A DNA stretch of 25,269 bases from JAJRZX01 sp964407495. Lineage in GTDB: Bacteria > Desulfobacterota > GWC2-55-46 > JADFVP01. Below are positions 21,948 through 25,269 of this stretch, one piece after another (the first letter of the stretch is position 1; each line of letters begins with the position of its first letter). The position numbers and the translations under genes are program-made. Where the stretch lies: contig CAYOVP010000028.1 of NCBI GenBank assembly GCA_964407495.1, positions 1 to 25,269 of the forward strand, in the 5' to 3' direction. Under the pieces are notes generated by a model. That model did no database searches and had not been told where the DNA came from. It saw only the letters and a program-made list of their open reading frames with translations.

Positions 21948-22589
21948 TTATTTCTTTGCAGATTTCTTCTTAGGCACAGTATGGCATCTCGTGCAGTTGG
22001 AGAGCGGGAAGGCGACCTTGTTGTGACACCTGCCGCACCACTTGCCCTTTACGATACCGGTCATGGTTATGTTGTTCTGACCTGCCGCTGGGATGAAGAT
22101 CTTCGGATGACATACCTCGCATTTGAGCCACCACGTGTGTATCTCGTGAGGGTAGAGGACGTCGTTTATGTAGTCGCTCTTGGTGTGTATGATGACGTCC
22201 ATCTGCAGCGGTGGAAACTCCTCTGCATTGGGATCGAGGGAGTGCTTGGGCTTGATGAGGCCCTCGCGGACTATCTTGGCCCAGTCGATGAGGCCGAACT
22301 TGTCCTTTGGCAGACCTGCGGCCTCCAGTGCCTGGGGATGCCAGGCCCGGCCCTTCTTGTAGCCTATGCCGGGCGGGTTGGATGGGTCGCCGCGGCCTGC
22401 GAGTTGACCCTTGGTGCCGAGGTAGATGACACTCGTGGGGTCATCGGGGTTTATCTTCGGTGTCTTCTTCTTGGACCGCTTCGTGGCGGACTGGGCCTCT
22501 GTCGTAAGGACCCCGCCCACCGTGAAGGCGAGTACCAGAAGGAGAGAGAAGAGGATGATCAATCTATTCTTCATTGAAGGCATCTTCAT
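21948..22589 (-). CDS. Secreted c7-type triheme cytochrome with long N-terminal extension (second of three)
   Basis: 213 residues with a signal peptide (hydrophobic 9-28, cleavage near EAQS-A). Residues about 36-145 form a cysteine-free extension that I do not recognise, with WHPQALEAAGLPKDKFGLID and a Pro-rich stretch. The C-terminal triheme domain has CEVCH (C157-H161), CGRCH (C185-H189) and CTRCH (C199-H203), plus H148 and H151 in YPHEIHTWWLKC. I start it at ATG 22589 because AAGGAGG lies just upstream on this strand and it gives a proper signal peptide; the frame is open to 22670, inside the previous gene. The gap to the upstream cytochrome gene is 29 nt. The extension could mediate partner or surface binding, which is inference. 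Confidence 0.85.
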   Translation of the reverse strand: MKMPSMKNRLIILFSLLLVLAFTVGGVLTTEAQSATKRSKKKTPKINPDDPTSVIYLGTKGQLAGRGDPSNPPGIGYKKGRAWHPQALEAAGLPKDKFGLIDWAKIVREGLIKPKHSLDPNAEEFPPLQMDVIIHTKSDYINDVLYPHEIHTWWLKCEVCHPKIFIPAAGQNNITMTGIVKGKWCGRCHNKVAFPLSNCTRCHTVPKKKSAKK

Positions 22590-22618
22590 TATATCCTCCT
22601 TAAGGATTTCCTTTTCCA

Positions 22619-22993
22619 TTAATTGTGGTTCGTAGGTGCATTCGGCTTGTTGCCTGTGTAGGAATGACACCTGTCACAGTAAAGCGGGGCCCAGGCGATT
22701 AGTCCGTTGTGACACTTGCCGCAGTACTTTCCGCTTATTATCTTTTCCATGTTGATGTCGTTTGCGCCTTTCTTGAGGATGAAGATGTCCTCGTGGCAGA
22801 CCTTGCATTTGAACCTGATCCTGTGAAACCAGTGGGGGAATACCACGGGCTTGACCCCTGCCTTTTTCATGCTCTCTGACTTGCTGTTCAGGACTACGTC
22901 CCCCCATTCCGCGTTGACAGTCCTCGAGGTGAGGAGAGCCCCGGAAATGGCCAGACAAGTCACAAGAAGAATCACGAAGATCTTCTTCTTCAT
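22619..22993 (-). CDS. Secreted c7-type triheme cytochrome (first of three)
   Basis: 124 residues; signal peptide MKKKIFVILLVTCLAISG onward with cleavage after VNA (residue 28). Motifs are CKVCH (C63-H67), CGKCH (C91-H95) and CDRCH (C106-H110), with H54 and H57 in FPHWFHRIRFKC as likely sixth ligands. The inter-heme segment GANDINMEKIISGKYCGKCHNG is the c(7)-type triheme signature shared with the other two proteins, so the three arose by duplication. AAGGAGG is placed 7 nt before ATG 22993. First gene of the minus-strand operon, downstream of a near-consensus promoter. Confidence 0.87.
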   Translation of the reverse strand: MKKKIFVILLVTCLAISGALLTSRTVNAEWGDVVLNSKSESMKKAGVKPVVFPHWFHRIRFKCKVCHEDIFILKKGANDINMEKIISGKYCGKCHNGLIAWAPLYCDRCHSYTGNKPNAPTNHN

Positions 22994-23048
22994 CAGATGG
23001 CCTCCTTCGTAGGTAGTATGAATTTTTCGTTGGGGTTACAATAGTGCT

Positions 23049-23077
23049 ACTATATATAGGTAGGTTGCAAGTGTCAA
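23049..23077 (-). promoter_or_regulatory. Sigma-70-type promoter of the cytochrome operon
   Basis: Read on the minus strand: TTGACA (23077-23072), 17-nt spacer, TATAGT (23054-23049). The -35 is consensus and the spacing ideal. The transcript would begin near 23042, giving a leader of about 48 nt before ATG 22993. An overlapping TATATA two bases upstream is an alternative -10. Confidence 0.75.
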
Positions 23078-23112
23078 GGCAAAAATTAAGGTTTTTTAAC
23101 AAAACTTTTGTT

Positions 23113-23141
23113 TTGAAAAGGCAGAGCCCCTGTGTTATAAA
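23113..23141 (+). promoter_or_regulatory. Sigma-70-type promoter of aspS
   Basis: TTGAAA (23113-23118), 17-nt spacer, TATAAA (23136-23141). The expected start near 23148 gives a leader of about 43 nt with AAGGAGG (23177-23183) before the TTG start. It is divergent from the cytochrome promoter, with 35 nt between the two -35 boxes. Confidence 0.65.
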
Positions 23142-23190
23142 GCAAAGTCCTCTGCGCTAGACTTAGAGGCTCTCCCAAGGAGGTTTTCTG

Positions 23191-24978
23191 TTGAGGGAAA
23201 AATCTTTTTCATGGAAGAGGACTTGTGCCTCTGTCCATATATCCAAGGATACTGTGGGCAAGACCGTTACCCTTGCGGGCTGGGTCCAACGAAGGCGAGA
23301 CCACGGCGGTCTCATCTTCGTGGACCTGCGCGACAGGGAAGGCGTTGTGCAGGTGGTCTTCAATCCTGACTCTGGAAGAGAGGTCATGGACAGGGCCCAC
23401 GACCTCAGGAGCGAGTACGTCATAGCCGTTACGGGGACCGTGGGCTTTCGGCCCGAGGGCACGGAGAACCCGGCACTAAAGACCGGAGAGGTGGAAGTGG
23501 TGGCCGAGCGCCTCCGCGTCCTGAACCCATCGGCGCCGCTACCCTTCGTCATAGAGGACGAGACAGATGTGAGCGAGGAACTGAGGCTCAAGTACAGGTA
23601 CCTCGACCTCAGGCGGCCGTCCCTCAAGAACAACATCATGCTCCGCCACAGGGTGCTTCTTGCGGCAAGGAATTTCCTCTCCCACGAGGGTTTCATTGAG
23701 GTGGAGACGCCTGTGCTCACGAAGAGCACTCCCGAGGGGGCGCGCGATTTTCTCGTGCCGAGCAGGCTGAATGCGGGCGAGTTCTATGCCCTCCCGCAGA
23801 GCCCTCAACTCTTCAAACAGATACTCATGATAGGGGGGCTCGAAAAGTATTTTCAGATAGTAAAGTGCTTTCGAGATGAAGACCTTCGGGCCGACCGCCA
23901 GCCCGAGTTCACGCAGATAGATGTTGAGATGAGTTTCGTTGATGCCGAGGACGTGATGGCGGTGATGGAGCGCCTCGTGGAGGTCATGTTCAAGGAGGCG
24001 GGCATCACTGCCTCGCCGCCCTTTGCGCGCATCACATACGAAGAAGCGGTCTCGCGTTTCGGCCTCGATGCGCCTGATACGCGCTTTGGCCTGGAACTCA
24101 GGGACATAAGCCCCCTTGTCGCCGGCTGTGGCTTCAAGGTCTTTGCCTCTGTCGTTGATGGCGGTGGCATCGTAAAGGCGCTCTGCGTCCCCGGCGGGGC
24201 AGAGATGAGCAGAAAGGACATTGACGACCTTACCGAGGTGGCCGGAACCTACGGAGCAAAGGGACTTGCCTGGGTGAAGGTTACGGGCGAGGGGTGGCAG
24301 TCTCCCATAGCAAAGTTCCTCTCCCACGATGAACGGACCTCAATATGCAGCGCCCTCTCTGCCAGCGAGGGAGACCTTCTGCTCTTTGTTGCCGATACGC
24401 ACTCCGTAGCCAACACGGCCCTTGGAAGACTCAGACTCTTTCTTGGAAAAAAACTCGGCCTCATCCCAGAGGGGGTCTATAACTTTGTCTGGGTCACTGA
24501 GTTCCCCATGTTCGAGTATGACGAGGAGGGGAAGCGCCACAGCGCGGTGCATCATCCCTTTACAGCGCCCATGGACGAGGATCTTGCCCTCCTCGATACC
24601 GAGCCCCTGAAGGCGAGGTCCAAGGCCTATGACCTGGTCCTTAACGGAGTGGAGATAGGCGGCGGGAGTATAAGGATACATGAGACCCTTGTGCAGTCGA
24701 AGATGTTCTCCCTCCTTGGCATAGACGACGAGGAGGCGGAAAAGAGATTCGGCTTTCTCCTTAATGCCCTGAAGTACGGCGCTCCGCCGCACGGCGGGCT
24801 CGCCTTCGGCGTTGACAGGATACTTGCCATCATGACAGGCGCTGAGTCCATAAGGGATGTAATCGCCTTTCCAAAGACGCAGAAGGCAGTATGCCTCATG
24901 ACCGAGGCGCCATCAGAGGTGGACGAGAAACAATTACTTGACCTCTCGCTCCGAGTGCTGAAAAAGAAAGGAGAGTAA
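23191..24978 (+). CDS. aspS: Aspartate--tRNA ligase, probably non-discriminating (Asp/Asn)
   Basis: 595-residue bacterial-type class IIb synthetase. The N-terminal OB-fold anticodon domain has WVQRRRDHGGLIFVDLRDREG (residues 31-51). Class II motif 2 is FRDEDLRADRQPEF (227-240), a GAD insertion domain lies in the middle, and motif 3 is GLAFGVDRIL near the C-terminus. The start TTG 23191 is set by AAGGAGG (23177-23183). His38 and Gly90 occupy the two anticodon-domain positions that, as I recall, are His31 and Gly83 in the non-discriminating Pseudomonas aeruginosa enzyme and Leu/Lys in discriminating ones; the 52-residue spacing agrees. That would let it make Asp-tRNA(Asn) for GatCAB. Divergent from the cytochrome operon and transcribed from its own promoter. 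Confidence 0.95.
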   Translation: MREKSFSWKRTCASVHISKDTVGKTVTLAGWVQRRRDHGGLIFVDLRDREGVVQVVFNPDSGREVMDRAHDLRSEYVIAVTGTVGFRPEGTENPALKTGEVEVVAERLRVLNPSAPLPFVIEDETDVSEELRLKYRYLDLRRPSLKNNIMLRHRVLLAARNFLSHEGFIEVETPVLTKSTPEGARDFLVPSRLNAGEFYALPQSPQLFKQILMIGGLEKYFQIVKCFRDEDLRADRQPEFTQIDVEMSFVDAEDVMAVMERLVEVMFKEAGITASPPFARITYEEAVSRFGLDAPDTRFGLELRDISPLVAGCGFKVFASVVDGGGIVKALCVPGGAEMSRKDIDDLTEVAGTYGAKGLAWVKVTGEGWQSPIAKFLSHDERTSICSALSASEGDLLLFVADTHSVANTALGRLRLFLGKKLGLIPEGVYNFVWVTEFPMFEYDEEGKRHSAVHHPFTAPMDEDLALLDTEPLKARSKAYDLVLNGVEIGGGSIRIHETLVQSKMFSLLGIDDEEAEKRFGFLLNALKYGAPPHGGLAFGVDRILAIMTGAESIRDVIAFPKTQKAVCLMTEAPSEVDEKQLLDLSLRVLKKKGE

Positions 24979-24983
24979 GTTCT

Positions 24984-25025
24984 CCCGCTTTCTTTTGGAA
25001 AAAAGAAAGCGGGGTAAAGAAAACC
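24984..25025 (-). repeat. AT hairpin copy G with flank (left half)
   Basis: Stem CCCGCTTTCTTTT (24984-24996), loop GGAA, AAAAGAAAGCGGG (25001-25013), then TAAAGAAAACC, the left-half flank with one C-to-T change. The basal pairs are those of copy C. Confidence 0.8.
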
Positions 25026-25029
25026 AATT

Positions 25030-25060
25030 CCCCAGCCGCGCCCTGCGGGCGCGGCTGGGG
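25030..25060. repeat. 14-bp GC-rich perfect palindrome
   Basis: Arm CCCCAGCCGCGCCC (25030-25043), loop TGC, and a fully complementary second arm (25047-25060). It is one of the strongest hairpins in the window. No T-run follows on either strand, so it does not look like an intrinsic terminator; its place matches that of the smaller 8238-8256 palindrome in copy 3. Confidence 0.8.
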
Positions 25061-25077
25061 CTATCACAGTAAGTTTT

Positions 25078-25102
25078 TTCCAGCGGCAGAAAGCCGCTGG
25101 AA
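25078..25102. repeat. 25-nt palindrome with TTCCAGCGGC arms, copy 2
   Basis: Arms TTCCAGCGGC and GCCGCTGGAA enclose AGAAA. It is identical to 8277-8301 except for one loop base and has the same position relative to the right-hand AT hairpin. Confidence 0.8.
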
Positions 25103-25106
25103 CTGG

Positions 25107-25146
25107 TTTTCTTTGTCTTACTTTCTTTTTTCTAAAAGAAAGTAAG
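25107..25146 (+). repeat. AT hairpin copy H with flank (right half)
   Basis: Flank TTTTCTTTG (25107-25115), then CTTACTTTCTTTT (25117-25129), loop TTCT, AAAAGAAAGTAAG (25134-25146). Same CTTAC type as copies B and E, again in the right-hand position. Confidence 0.82.
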
Positions 25147-25269
25147 GAAGTTTTTTCTCTCTTTTTTCATCTTTTTGGCGGGCAGGGCCCGCCCACCCCT
25201 CCCTCTTTTTTTCTTTTTATCCTTTTCTTATTTTTTCTTCGTATTTTTTCTGTAGGGTGCGCGTCGTCT

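Larger units (their letters stand above)
24979..25250. repeat. Composite palindromic intergenic element, copy 5 (downstream of aspS)
   Basis: In order: CCCGC-type hairpin 5 nt after the aspS stop (24984-25013); flank TAAAGAAAACC (25015-25025); a perfect 14-bp GC palindrome (25030-25060); the 25-nt TTCCAGCGGC palindrome (25078-25102); flank TTTTCTTTG (25107-25115); CTTAC-type hairpin (25117-25146); pyrimidine-rich sequence with palindrome GGCGGGC-AGG-GCCCGCC (25177-25193); and a long T/C-rich tail. No gene is visible before about 25257, where GTG CGC GTC GTC could be the first codons of a next gene cut by the window edge; that is only a guess. Confidence 0.75.

Noticed and set aside
21741..22577. 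278-codon open frame on + across the cytochrome genes
   Set aside because: The minus-strand proteins have signal peptides and CxxCH motifs in every frame segment, so the + frame is an antisense shadow.
24984..25013. AT hairpins as ordinary Rho-independent terminators
   Set aside because: The stems are not followed by a T-run on the transcribed strand in the left-oriented copies, the T-runs are inside the stems, and right-oriented copies sit before start codons. A termination role is not excluded but the standard form is absent.
25257..25269. Start of another gene (GTG CGC GTC GTC) at the window edge
   Set aside because: Only four codons are visible and no ribosome-binding site is recognisable in the T-rich upstream sequence, so no feature is claimed.

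Overview
The window is a GC-rich stretch of a bacterial chromosome carrying housekeeping and biosynthetic genes. Ile ATA and Arg AGG codons are common, and GTG/TTG starts are used repeatedly (cobS, sfsA, tsaD, panC, glk, aspS). The gene content is an anaerobic-type cobamide pathway with a ThiC paralogue, periplasmic triheme c7-type cytochromes with signal peptides, and a TsaD/RsmA/PanBCD core. This suits a Gram-negative anaerobe or facultative anaerobe of the Desulfobacterota/Desulfuromonadia or Nitrospirota kind. That placement is an inference from family content; no rRNA gene is present to fix it.

Layout. 1-4557: end of cobT, then cobS, an alpha-ribazole-phosphatase-like gene, cbiA and a ThiC-family gene, all on +. 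They form a cobamide nucleotide-loop/corrin cluster in which the ThiC homologue is best read as a lower-ligand (5-hydroxybenzimidazole, BzaF-like) synthase. 4662-8151: an RDD membrane protein, a ComM/YifB ATPase and an SfsA-DUF123 fusion. 8422-11710: a cysteine-desulfurase-like enzyme overlapping tsaD, then rsmA (tRNA and rRNA maturation). 11815-15408: deoxynucleoside kinase, panB, panC, panD and a DUF502 membrane protein. 15459-21412: transketolase, transaldolase, glucose-6-phosphate isomerase and glucokinase, a sugar-phosphate cluster ending at a strong bidirectional terminator (21521-21550). 21594-22993, on the minus strand: three consecutive secreted triheme cytochromes driven by a near-consensus promoter. 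23191-24978: aspS, divergent from them and with its own promoter.

The most unusual structure is in the gaps. Five intergenic intervals (108-442, 5286-5461, 8152-8421, 10587-10891, 24979-25269) hold variants of one mosaic palindromic element. It is built from a purine-rich tract, an AT-rich 13-14 bp hairpin, an 11-nt flank, one or more exchangeable GC-rich palindromes, the reverse complement of the flank, a second hairpin, and a pyrimidine-rich tract. Eight hairpin copies share an invariant CTTTCTTTT/AAAAGAAAG core, while the base of the stem changes in compensating pairs. The flank TTTTCTTT is a mirror image of the pyrimidine arm, which allows triple-helix pairing. Left-oriented halves follow stop codons and right-oriented halves precede start codons. 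This looks like a family of non-autonomous mobile or regulatory repeats and is the best candidate here for something under-described. I recall similar AT-rich hairpins and the GTAGGTTGGG-type repeat from other bacteria, so the components may be known even if this assembly is not.
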